NCBI RefSeq assembly: GCF_015710975.1
Contig: NZ_CP049783.1
Span: 5,466,001 to 5,530,000 of the forward strand
Reading direction: 5' to 3'
DNA length: 64,000 nt
Source: Paenibacillus polymyxa
Lineage (GTDB): Bacteria > Bacillota > Bacilli > Paenibacillales > Paenibacillaceae
Under the pieces are notes generated by a model. The model saw only the letters and a program-made list of their open reading frames with translations, was not told the DNA's origin and made no database searches. The translations under genes were made by a program, and so were the position numbers. The stretch's first letter is position 1. Every line of letters begins with the position of its first letter. Shown piece after piece: positions 55,952 to 64,000 of this stretch.

Positions 55952-56570
55952 CGTTCATCGGGACTCCTAACGACCTAAAGATTTTCCCGAACGATTCTGG
56001 ATCAGGAATCAGGAAAAATTGACCCTCAATCTGATTCTGCCCTTCCAGAAACGATGTGTCAATCAATAAAGCAGCATCCCCCATCTGCCCAAACTGCAGC
56101 AGTCCGTAGCTGAGAATAGCTCCTGCCATATCCAGTGCCAGCGCAGGGACTGTTGGATACATGGATAAACGTGTGAAATCCGCCAACGAAGAAAGGTAGG
56201 AGCCTGCTAAAATGTTACCGATCTCCGACAGAGCTGAATGCTCCATTTCGTTAAAGCAATCCTCGTCATCCGAAGGAATATTCGCCAAACGGGAAAGTAA
56301 GCTTTTCGCCGCCTGAGGTTGCAATATGAAGAATAGATTACCAGGGGCTTCCCCTTCGACTCTAAAAAATATTGCAACAACAAGTTGTTCATTTCCGCCG
56401 ACTTTGTCCGCAATTTCCTCAAAGGGCAGCATTTGCACTTTGGGCACACCCATATCGACTGGTTTATTGAGAAGCCGGGAGAGCGCTGTAGCAGCGTTCC
56501 CCGAGCCAATGTTGCCGACTTCTTTCAATACATCCAACTTGAAGTCTTCGAGATTTCCCAGATTCTCCAT
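55944..56570 (-). CDS. cheC: CheY-P phosphatase CheC
   Basis: 208 aa. Two pseudo-symmetric phosphatase centres: DVLKEVGNIGSGNAATALSR near the start and EIGNILAGSYLSSLADF near residue 115, each with the conserved Glu and Asn. Dephosphorylates CheY-P and binds CheD. ATG follows GAGGA. Overlaps cheD, follows cheW by 3 bases. Confidence 0.96.
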   Translation of the reverse strand: MENLGNLEDFKLDVLKEVGNIGSGNAATALSRLLNKPVDMGVPKVQMLPFEEIADKVGGNEQLVVAIFFRVEGEAPGNLFFILQPQAAKSLLSRLANIPSDDEDCFNEMEHSALSEIGNILAGSYLSSLADFTRLSMYPTVPALALDMAGAILSYGLLQFGQMGDAALLIDTSFLEGQNQIEGQFFLIPDPESFGKIFRSLGVPMNDD

Positions 56571-56573
56571 ATA

Positions 56574-57035
56574 TTAATCCTCTAAACCTTCCAGTTGGTT
56601 CATTTCGCTACGGTTCAAAACTTCGGACAAGTTCAGCATAATCAACAGACGCTCTTCACCAATTTTAGCAACTCCGCGAAGATATTTAGCCTTAACACCG
56701 CCAACCACTTCCGGTGGTGTCTCAATGTTGTCAGTATTCAGGTCAATAACATCATTCGCTGAATCCACGATAAAGCCGACTTGCATCTCGCCCACAGCAA
56801 CGATAATAATACGTGTTTGATCGGTATATTCAGCTTCTGGTAATCCAAAACGGCCACGAAGATCAATAACCGGAATAACCACGCCTCTCATGTTGAATAC
56901 ACCTTTAACAAAATCGTAAGTTCTCGGAACCCGTGTAATCGGCACCATGCGTTCAATAGATTGGACTTTTTCTACTTCAACACCGTATTCCTCTTCACCA
57001 AGCTTAAATACGATAACTTTAATTTCTTCTCCCAT
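56574..57035 (-). CDS. cheW: Chemotaxis coupling protein CheW
   Basis: 153 aa CheW domain: VIVFKLGEEEYGVEVEKVQS, VPITRVPRTYDFVKGVFNMR and GVVIPVIDLRGRFGLPE. Couples receptors to CheA in signalling arrays. ATG follows AAGGAGGG. Between cheA and cheC. Confidence 0.97.
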   Translation of the reverse strand: MGEEIKVIVFKLGEEEYGVEVEKVQSIERMVPITRVPRTYDFVKGVFNMRGVVIPVIDLRGRFGLPEAEYTDQTRIIIVAVGEMQVGFIVDSANDVIDLNTDNIETPPEVVGGVKAKYLRGVAKIGEERLLIMLNLSEVLNRSEMNQLEGLED

Positions 57036-57097
57036 GTTTAAAAACCCTCCTTATTGATGTCCGCAATCTCATATTTCTTTCATTTTTAATGAAGACA

Positions 57098-59194
57098 TTA
57101 TTTAATGAAAACATTCGGGTCAATGATCAAAGCAACCTGACCGTCACCCAGAATCGTGGCACCTGAAATTCCTTGGATGTTTGGAAGATACTTGCCCAGA
57201 TTTTTAAGGACGATTTCACTTTGTCCCAAAAAGTCCTGTACGGAAAGAGCTGCCAGACGGTCTCCCTTACGGATGACCACGACCTCTGTCTCTTCTTCTT
57301 CATCTTCGTTGAAGTCCGGTACCTCAAACAGCTGACTCAAGGAGATAAGCGGGATATGAGAATCGCGGAAAGCAATCATCTTATTGCCATGCACAGAACG
57401 GATTTGCTTACGCTTGACGATCGCAGTTTCCACAATGGAAGACAAAGGAATCGCATATTTTTCAGAACCGATCTGTATCATCATGGCTGCAATAATGGAT
57501 AGAGTCAACGGTAATTGTACAGAGAAATTAGTGCCCTGGCCCAATGTGGAGTGAACCGTAACATTACCACCCAAAGCGGTAATTTTAGATTTAACAACAT
57601 CCAGACCGACACCGCGTCCTGATACGTCTGAAATGACTGCAGCTGTACTAAAGCCCGGAGCAAACAATACTTGATAAGCTTCCTCGTCGGTCATGGAAGC
57701 TGCTTGTTCTGCTGTCAAAATCCCTTTGGAAATAGCACTGTTTAGTACCTTTTCACGGTTAATCCCGTTCCCATCATCCTCAATCTCGATAAATACGTTA
57801 TTACCGCTATGAAAAGCACGCAGTTGAACGGTTCCAGTTTCTGGTTTACCAGCTGCAATCCGGTCGGCTACCGACTCGATGCCATGATCCACGGAGTTAC
57901 GTAGCAAATGCACCAGAGGATCACCAATCTCGTCGATAACCGTCCGATCCATTTCAGTCTCTGCTCCAGTAATAACCAATTCCAGTTTTTTATCCAGCGA
58001 CTTGGCCAGATCGCGAACCATACGCGGGAAACGGTTGAAAACAGTATCTACAGGTACCATCCGCAATTTGAGAACAACATTTTGCAAATCACTGCTCACA
58101 CGACTCATATGCTCAACCGTTTCCGTCAGTGCTGGATTGGAAGCCTCACTGGCTAACTGTTCTAAGCGCACACGGTCAATGAGCAACTCGCTGAATAAAT
58201 TCATAAGTACATCCAGACGTTCAATATCTACGCGAATCGTACGGTTGTGCGTAGGAGCAGCCGCCTTGGCTGCTGGCGCTTTACCTGCAGCTGGCTTGGC
58301 AACAGAGGCCGCAGCTGGAGACTGCGGCTGAGATGGAGCGGGTGGCTGCACGGCAACAGCTGCTTCCTGTACCGCCGCTGTCTCAGCGAGTCCAGCAGTA
58401 ACTTCGCTCATTTGTTTAAGCGATTCCTGATCCAGTTGTACCACTGAAACCGTGTCAATTTCAGAGATACCCGTGATTTCCTTTTCCAGCTCCCCAGCTT
58501 CTTTCTGCGTTATGTAATATAACGAGAAGCTTTGTTCGAATTTTTCCTGCTCGATATCCTGTACGGACGGATAGGCCTTGACGATTTCACCAGAGTTTTC
58601 CAGTGTGTTGAATACCATAAAGGCACGTGCCGCCTTCAGCTGGCTCTCTGAACTGATTGTTACCTGTATATAGTGAACACGATGCCCTTCAGAAATCGAT
58701 TGCTCCAGTACAGAATACTGGAATTGGTCCAAAACCAATCCAGCACTATCGTTAGTGCCTGCTTTTGTAGAAGGAGACTCTTCAGTGGCAGCATTTGAGC
58801 CGGACTTTAGGAAATCCCCGCTCACGATAGATTGCAATGAAGATACAATAGAGGAGACATCCGCTTTTCCATCGCCTCCCTCTGTAATGTGCTGCACCAT
58901 GGATTCCAGGGCATCCAAACCTTTAAATAAGGTATCGAATATAAATTCATGCATCGCCAGCTTGTTGTTACGTACCAGATCAAGAACGTTTTCCATTTGG
59001 TGAGTGAGCGATGCCAGGTCTTCAAACCCCATCGTAGCAGCCATTCCTTTGAGGGTATGGGCAGAACGGAAAATCACCTGAACGATGCCTAGATCGGTTG
59101 GGTTGCTTTCCAGTTGAAGCATATTTTCGTTAAGAGATTGCAGATGATCATTCGACTCATCAATAAACATGTTTAAATATTGGTTCATGTCCAT
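57098..59194 (-). CDS. cheA: Chemotaxis histidine kinase CheA
   Basis: 698 aa. HPt domain with phospho-His 46 in FRSAHTLKGMAATMGF; a CheA P2-like region (about 165-265); an Ala/Pro linker (about 280-320); the dimerisation domain (VDIERLDVLMNLFSELLIDR). Then the kinase domain with HLLRNSVDHGIE (N box), DDGNGI (G1) and GRGVGLDVVKSKI (G2), and a CheW-like P5 domain (about 560-698). ATG follows GGAGGAGGTG. Confidence 0.97.
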   Translation of the reverse strand: MDMNQYLNMFIDESNDHLQSLNENMLQLESNPTDLGIVQVIFRSAHTLKGMAATMGFEDLASLTHQMENVLDLVRNNKLAMHEFIFDTLFKGLDALESMVQHITEGGDGKADVSSIVSSLQSIVSGDFLKSGSNAATEESPSTKAGTNDSAGLVLDQFQYSVLEQSISEGHRVHYIQVTISSESQLKAARAFMVFNTLENSGEIVKAYPSVQDIEQEKFEQSFSLYYITQKEAGELEKEITGISEIDTVSVVQLDQESLKQMSEVTAGLAETAAVQEAAVAVQPPAPSQPQSPAAASVAKPAAGKAPAAKAAAPTHNRTIRVDIERLDVLMNLFSELLIDRVRLEQLASEASNPALTETVEHMSRVSSDLQNVVLKLRMVPVDTVFNRFPRMVRDLAKSLDKKLELVITGAETEMDRTVIDEIGDPLVHLLRNSVDHGIESVADRIAAGKPETGTVQLRAFHSGNNVFIEIEDDGNGINREKVLNSAISKGILTAEQAASMTDEEAYQVLFAPGFSTAAVISDVSGRGVGLDVVKSKITALGGNVTVHSTLGQGTNFSVQLPLTLSIIAAMMIQIGSEKYAIPLSSIVETAIVKRKQIRSVHGNKMIAFRDSHIPLISLSQLFEVPDFNEDEEEETEVVVIRKGDRLAALSVQDFLGQSEIVLKNLGKYLPNIQGISGATILGDGQVALIIDPNVFIK

Positions 59195-59227
59195 TGTGAG
59201 ACACCTCCTCCATGAGTTACACTCCGA

Positions 59228-60772
59228 TTATTTCACAACTTGTACAAGCTTGGGGGCGATCTCCTGCATTGGCAGAAGGTGGCGCACACATTTTAATTCA
59301 ACTGCTGAGCGGGGCATTCCGTACACTACACAAGTCTCCTCATTTTCAGCAAATGTGGATTGAACCCCAGCGTCATAAAGCTTTTTCATCATTTTAGCCC
59401 CGTCGCTACCCATTCCAGTAAGCAATACTAGATGTCTTTCCAGCGCGGTTAAAGAGAGCAGCGATTCGAACATCGTATCTACAGAAGGACGGTGACCATT
59501 GCGAGCCTCCTCCATCTTCAGTGACACCGTGTATTTACCACCGGCTCCAGGCACAATTCTTAGCTGATATCCCCCTGGTGCGATGTAGGCTGTTCCCGTC
59601 TCCAGCGTCATCCCCTGCTCAGCCTCCACAACGCGTAGTGGACTCAACGTGTTCAAACGTTGTGCTAGCGAACGAGTAAAGTTTGGTGGCATATGCTGAA
59701 CGATAACGATTGGAGCTGGAAAATCCCCAGGAATGCGCTCCAACAGGGTCTTAAGAGCCCGTGGTCCGCCAGTAGAACATCCGACCGCCACCAGTTTTCG
59801 AAAGCTGGACGTATGCACACCTTTTTTAAGTGACAATCCCTGTGGTGCAGCTGGAGCTGTAGGTGCTGTTACTGGAGGCGTTGCAGCCGCAGGAGCGGAA
59901 GAAGCTGATGAAGTTACCGTCTTCCGTGACTCCGGCTTGACAAGCCCTGCTTTATCCTTACTCTGTACTGATTTTCCAGCGGCCGGATCAGAGCTCTTCA
60001 GCTGTCCCGACGTTATTCCCATACTCATGGACAAGTCTTCTTTTTTCTGCACATGAGGTGCTTGCACTGGTTTCCTTGGCTGAACAGCTGGCTTGTCTAT
60101 GCGGCCACCTGTAGCAGATGTTCCAGACAGCTGCTTTTTAGTTTCCTGCTTGGCAGCTGTTGGGACGGACTTCCCAGCATCTTTCTTGGGTTGAGCCGAT
60201 GCAGCAGGTGGAGGAGCAAGCGGAACAACAGGAGGCTTGTCTGCCGAAGCTTGACTTCCAGCTCGTTTCTCAGCCGCAGCCTGTCCAGGTGGCTTTTCCA
60301 TTGGCGTTTTTTTCGCTTGTTCCATTGCAGCTTTGCGCTCATTCGCTTCCTTGCGCTCCAAGCGGCTGCGTACTGCTTGCATAGCAGTATGCATCTGTTC
60401 GAGCAACGCCTTGCTCACCTGCTCAATATCTTGCGCATGAGCAATGGAAGGCTTTCTTATAAAATCGAAAGCTCCTGCCTCCAGAGCCATGATGGTCTCC
60501 TTCATGCCTTGTTCATTAATGCCTGACAACATAATGACAGGTAACGGATGGGCTGCCATAATCAGTGGCAACGCTTCAAGACCATTCATTTCAGGCATTT
60601 CGACATCCATGGTGACCAAATCAGGCTGCAATTCTTTCACTTTCTCTACAGCCTCTCTGCCATTGGCGGCTGTACCTACGATGTTGAACGACTCATCCCT
60701 TACAATAAGATCTGTAATAATTTTGCGCATAAAGGCCGAATCATCTACAACCAGCACCCGGTAAGCACACAT
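59228..60772 (-). CDS. cheB: Protein-glutamate methylesterase CheB with very long linker
   Basis: 514 aa. Receiver domain (about 1-125) with VLVVDDSAFMRK and phospho-Asp 56 in VTMDVEMPEMNG. The C-terminal methylesterase starts near residue 324; Ser 333 in VGCSTGGP, His 360 in IVIVQHMPPNF and Asp 457 in GMGSDGAKM form the catalytic triad. Between them lies about 180 residues rich in Ala, Pro, Lys and Gln, much longer than in typical CheB of about 350 aa. ATG at 60772 after GGGGTG. Between flhG and cheA. Confidence 0.95.
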   Translation of the reverse strand: MCAYRVLVVDDSAFMRKIITDLIVRDESFNIVGTAANGREAVEKVKELQPDLVTMDVEMPEMNGLEALPLIMAAHPLPVIMLSGINEQGMKETIMALEAGAFDFIRKPSIAHAQDIEQVSKALLEQMHTAMQAVRSRLERKEANERKAAMEQAKKTPMEKPPGQAAAEKRAGSQASADKPPVVPLAPPPAASAQPKKDAGKSVPTAAKQETKKQLSGTSATGGRIDKPAVQPRKPVQAPHVQKKEDLSMSMGITSGQLKSSDPAAGKSVQSKDKAGLVKPESRKTVTSSASSAPAAATPPVTAPTAPAAPQGLSLKKGVHTSSFRKLVAVGCSTGGPRALKTLLERIPGDFPAPIVIVQHMPPNFTRSLAQRLNTLSPLRVVEAEQGMTLETGTAYIAPGGYQLRIVPGAGGKYTVSLKMEEARNGHRPSVDTMFESLLSLTALERHLVLLTGMGSDGAKMMKKLYDAGVQSTFAENEETCVVYGMPRSAVELKCVRHLLPMQEIAPKLVQVVK

Positions 60773-60803
60773 GTTAAACACCCCTGTTTCCTCTCATCAA
60801 AAA

Positions 60804-61691
60804 TCAATGCATAGAACGCCGCAACCATTTTTGCATAAATCCTTTGATTCCACTCAATGCACCTGGTTGTGGAACCTGTGGCATTGCTGCAAAACGGTGT
60901 GCCAGATTCAGTACATCTTTTGAAGCCGCGCATCCCGGAAAAGCAACCATAAAAGGTACTTGTCTTTTGACTGCCTGCATGACATGAGTATCATCACTGA
61001 TATGTCCAAGCAGCGGGATTTCGATCTCCAAAAAGCGTTTCGCAACAAGTGCGATCTTATCGGCAACTTGACGGGCCTCATTATCGTTATCGGCACGATT
61101 GACTATAATTTTGAATACCGTATCTTTCTGCAACCCGTTGACGACTTTAATTAGTGCATACGCATCTGTTAAAGACGTCGGTTCTGGGGTGGTTACTACC
61201 ATACATTCGTCAGCTGAAGTGATGAATTTAAGATTTTCTTTGGATAAACCTGCACCTGTATCAAAAAGAATATAATCCATGTCTGCTGCCATTTTTTCTA
61301 CTTCTTCGGCAAAATAATTCAGATTCTCATCTGATAACGCAAACAGTTCGCTTAAGCCTGAGCCTCCAGCAATATAAGGCAAACCACCTATACCCGTTTG
61401 AATAATCTCATCAATTGATCTTTCACGTTTTAACAAGTGAAGAAGATTGTATTGTGAATGGGCCCCCATCAACACATCAATATTAGCCATACCGATGTCA
61501 GCATCAAACACAAGTACCTTTCGACCAAGAGATTGCAGGGCCAATGCAAAGTTCAGCGTAAAATTGGATTTGCCCACCCCGCCTTTACCACTGGTGATCG
61601 TTATAATTTTTGCGTGACGATTACGTGGGGGTAATCGATACCTATCCAAAGATGAAGCCATTTGTCTAAGTGATTGGGCTTGATCACTCAT
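60804..61691 (-). CDS. flhG: Flagellar number/placement ATPase FlhG (YlxH)
   Basis: 295 aa MinD/ParA-type ATPase. Deviant Walker A TSGKGGVGKSNFTLNFA, VLVFDADIGMANIDVLMG and DYILFDTGAGLSKE are visible, with a C-terminal amphipathic helix (GIKGFMQKWLRRSMH) likely used for membrane binding. It stimulates the FlhF GTPase and helps set flagellar position and number. The ATG overlaps flhF (ATGA). Confidence 0.96.
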   Translation of the reverse strand: MSDQAQSLRQMASSLDRYRLPPRNRHAKIITITSGKGGVGKSNFTLNFALALQSLGRKVLVFDADIGMANIDVLMGAHSQYNLLHLLKRERSIDEIIQTGIGGLPYIAGGSGLSELFALSDENLNYFAEEVEKMAADMDYILFDTGAGLSKENLKFITSADECMVVTTPEPTSLTDAYALIKVVNGLQKDTVFKIIVNRADNDNEARQVADKIALVAKRFLEIEIPLLGHISDDTHVMQAVKRQVPFMVAFPGCAASKDVLNLAHRFAAMPQVPQPGALSGIKGFMQKWLRRSMH

Positions 61692-63133
61692 ATGGAATCT
61701 CCGTTAACTCCTGACGATACTTTGGCTCCAAGCAGCATATTTGTCACCATTTCTGCATCGGGATGAAGCAGGTCGTCAGGAACATTTTGTCCATTCGTAA
61801 TATAGGCCAACTGCATCGGAAACTGGTGCAAAAGATTGAACATTCCGCCACAACTGCCCGTCTCATCCATCTTGGTAAATACAACCTTCCCAAGACCAAA
61901 CTTACTGAAATGTCCAGTTATATTGAGCATATCCCTGCTTTTGGATGTCAGGCTGAGTACCAGATACGTCTCACTTTCATTAATAGGCGAAAGCAGACTT
62001 TGCAGTTCTGATACAAGCAGTTCATTACGATAATTTCGCCCTGCAGTATCCATGAGGATCAAGTCACAATGCTCCAGACGTTGAATAGCCCTTTGGACGT
62101 CACCGGGAGATTGCACAACTTCAAGCGGTACATTCAAAATCGTAGCGTATGTACGCAGTTGCTCGACGGCTGAAATCCGGTACGTGTCAGAAGTAATAAA
62201 TCCAACTTTGCGATGATGTTTGAACAACTGTTCCGCTGCCAACTTTGCAATGGTTGTCGTTTTTCCTACTCCGGTAGGTCCTGCAACATACACAATTTTG
62301 GTATCTTGGGAGATCCCTTTATCCAGTCTTGTCTGTATAAAACTGGTCACTTCCTCACGAAAGGCTTGTTCCCAATCAAAAGTTTCAGGCGCAAAAGGAT
62401 GCTCACTTCGACGCACATGTACCTGTTCGATCCAATATTCCAGTAAATCACGTGCCACTTCCTGTTCCAACACATGCTCACAAATCTCTTGTAGCGCCTC
62501 AGGCCAAGTACTTTCCATTGAAGAGTTTCTGGAGAACCGAGTCATCATCGCTTTCATTTCCCGCAATTCATTAAGCAATGCCTGATTTTCCTCAGCTCCA
62601 CTCTTGTCTGGAACACTTGCTTCGATTGGCCGTTTATGCAGCTCACTGGATGATTTCAGGTTCGAAAGCAATACTTCTTGATCAAATGCCTGAGATAGAG
62701 TCTCCAGGTTATTAGCAGACCTTGGCGACAAATGCTCCGTTGCTGATGCAACTTGTTCTGTATTAACCGTTAATTCAGCTTGTTCTTCTTTGGAACTACC
62801 GGTTATCTGTTGTGAAACCCGTCGATAAGCTTCTGGAGCTGCTTGTCTGGGGACTACAGGTACTGATGGTTTTTCCAGCTTCTCAGGGGTGTTCATTAGA
62901 GGCGAAGCAGCCCGGGCAAGCTGGTGTGACGAGCGTTCAGTCCGCCGAGGCTTTTGAGGTTGCTGCTCCTCAACTGCAGCAACCACTTCAATTTTCTTTT
63001 TACTGAACATCCCCATAAAACCGCCGACCTTCACTTCCTTGGTACTTAAAATGACGGCATCTGTTCCTAAGTCACCCCTGATTTGCAGCATGGCTTCTGG
63101 CATGGTATCCACTAGATATCGTTTCACTCTCAT
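61688..63133 (-). CDS. flhF: Flagellar SRP-like GTPase FlhF
   Basis: 481 aa. A basic N-terminal B domain (about 1-55, MRVKRYLVDTMPEAMLQIRG) is followed by a long variable stretch. The NG domain then has GPTGVGKTTTIAKLA, DTAGRNYR and TKMDETGSCGGMFNL. FlhF marks flagellar assembly sites. ATG overlaps the flhA stop; its own stop overlaps flhG, so flhA-flhF-flhG are coupled. Confidence 0.96.
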   Translation of the reverse strand: MRVKRYLVDTMPEAMLQIRGDLGTDAVILSTKEVKVGGFMGMFSKKKIEVVAAVEEQQPQKPRRTERSSHQLARAASPLMNTPEKLEKPSVPVVPRQAAPEAYRRVSQQITGSSKEEQAELTVNTEQVASATEHLSPRSANNLETLSQAFDQEVLLSNLKSSSELHKRPIEASVPDKSGAEENQALLNELREMKAMMTRFSRNSSMESTWPEALQEICEHVLEQEVARDLLEYWIEQVHVRRSEHPFAPETFDWEQAFREEVTSFIQTRLDKGISQDTKIVYVAGPTGVGKTTTIAKLAAEQLFKHHRKVGFITSDTYRISAVEQLRTYATILNVPLEVVQSPGDVQRAIQRLEHCDLILMDTAGRNYRNELLVSELQSLLSPINESETYLVLSLTSKSRDMLNITGHFSKFGLGKVVFTKMDETGSCGGMFNLLHQFPMQLAYITNGQNVPDDLLHPDAEMVTNMLLGAKVSSGVNGDSI

Positions 63134-64000
63134 AAGTTCACCACCCCGACACTTTGAATTTCAACGTTCGGCTCCAGCTCACTGTACGACAGCACCGGGA
63201 CATCTTGCATCGTCCGCTCCATCACTTGCCGCAAATACATACGTATTGTCGGTGACGTTAACACAATAGGCTGCTGTCCCGATTGAATAAGACGGTTGAT
63301 TTGCTCCATCATCCTTTGATACACCGTTTGCGTTGACACCGGATCAAGAGCCAAATAGCTACCTTGCTCCGACTGCTGCACGCTCTCAGCAATTTTCTTC
63401 TCCAATCCTGGTCCCACGGTAATAACACGCAACGTTTCTCCTTGCTGTGCAAATTGCTGCGTAATCTGACGTGATAACGCTTGACGAACATATTCAGTCA
63501 GCACGTCTGGATCTTTTGTATAAGTACCATAGTCAGCCAGCGTCTCGAATATAGTCACCATATCGCGAATAGAGATTTTTTCTTTCAACAGCTTGGCCAG
63601 CACTTTTTGTACGTCCCCAATCGCAAGCACAGAAGGAATAAGATCGTCCACCAGCACTGGATAATTCTCCTTGAGATTGTCAACCAACGAACGTGTTTCC
63701 TGTCTGCCAAGCAACTCATGGGCATGTTTCTTGATCGTTTCTGTTAGATGAGTAGCTACAACTGAAGGTGGATCAACCACCGTATAACCTGACAGTTCAG
63801 CAACATCCTTCGTGTTCTCGTCAATCCAGAGCGCAGGCAGTCCGAAGGCCGGTTCTGTCGTTTCAATCCCTGTAATGGAGTCGTCGTCGTATCCCGGACT
63901 CATAGCCAGATAATGATTCAACAACAGTTCTCCACCGCCTACCGTATTGCCTTTAATTTTAATTACATATTCGTTAGGCTTGAGCTGAATGTTATCCCGA
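63130..64000 (-). CDS. flhA: Flagellar export gate protein FlhA (C-terminal part, cut by window edge)
   Basis: The cytoplasmic C-terminal domain of FlhA is present, about 289 codons: LKPNEYVIKIKGNTVGGGEL, YTVVDPPSVVATHLTETIKK, LLKEKISIRDMVTIFETLAD, and the ending SYSELEPNVEIQSVGVVNL. This domain forms the nonameric ring that docks export chaperones and substrates of the flagellar type III apparatus. The N-terminal membrane half lies beyond the right edge; the frame is open to position 64000. Confidence 0.96.
   Translation of the reverse strand, partial: RDNIQLKPNEYVIKIKGNTVGGGELLLNHYLAMSPGYDDDSITGIETTEPAFGLPALWIDENTKDVAELSGYTVVDPPSVVATHLTETIKKHAHELLGRQETRSLVDNLKENYPVLVDDLIPSVLAIGDVQKVLAKLLKEKISIRDMVTIFETLADYGTYTKDPDVLTEYVRQALSRQITQQFAQQGETLRVITVGPGLEKKIAESVQQSEQGSYLALDPVSTQTVYQRMMEQINRLIQSGQQPIVLTSPTIRMYLRQVMERTMQDVPVLSYSELEPNVEIQSVGVVNL

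Overview
The window is a dense, almost entirely minus-strand stretch of a low-to-mid GC endospore-forming Firmicute, most likely Paenibacillus (polymyxa-like). That call is inference from gene content and order. Dipicolinate synthase, a SleB-type cortex hydrolase, SpoIIIE/FtsK, TepA, RNase J and a flagellar/chemotaxis operon followed by rpsB-tsf-pyrH-frr all occur in the order known from the Bacillus subtilis chromosome. Every real gene reads right to left.

In the direction of transcription: (1) 64000-51144, the 3' end of the motility operon: flhA (cut by the window edge), flhF, flhG, cheB, cheA, cheW, cheC, cheD, a small membrane protein, sigD, fapA, a 106-aa conserved-looking unknown, a SwrB-position coiled-coil membrane protein, and a YceG/MltG-like gene broken by a one-base frameshift. 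(2) 51143-50144, an accessory scar with a frameshifted C-terminal fragment of a DHA2-type MFS exporter, an orphan plus-strand terminator and an operator-like inverted repeat. (3) 50143-41280, rpsB, tsf, pyrH, frr, uppS, cdsA, dxr, rseP and proS: translation, ribosome recycling, isoprenoid/undecaprenyl and phospholipid precursors, and a site-2 protease. (4) polC. (5) 36731-28177, the rimP-nusA-rnpM-rplGA-infB-rbfA-nrnA-truB-ribF transcription/translation operon with its own strong promoter. (6) rpsO and pnp. (7) 25290-15414, a polysaccharide deacetylase with a sigma-E-like promoter, M16 protease mlpA, dut, dpaA-dpaB (sigma-K-like promoter), asd, dapG, dapA and rnjB: the aspartate/DAP/dipicolinate branch. 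(8) tepA, ylzJ, ftsK/spoIIIE, then sleB with a sigma-G-like promoter. (9) the ymfF-ymfH M16 pair, an SDR, the DUF3243 and DUF3388 genes, rodZ, a 54-aa membrane protein, yajQ, pgsA, cinA, and recA with an SOS box; recA is cut by the left edge.

Synteny with B. subtilis supports most assignments. Departures from that order are dut where ymxH would be, yajQ and a 54-aa membrane protein between rodZ and pgsA, sleB inserted after ftsK, a short archaeal/eukaryal-type prolyl-tRNA synthetase at the proS locus, and extra unknown proteins plus fapA around sigD. At least ten genes appear to start with TTG, judged from ribosome-binding-site spacing.

I found no tRNA, rRNA, CRISPR array, intact mobile element or convincing new multi-gene system. 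The most interesting material is small: two candidate structured RNAs (dapA-rnjB and dpaB-asd gaps), three sporulation-sigma promoters predicted from sequence, a frameshifted gene, a deletion scar, and several uncharacterised small proteins in conserved operons.
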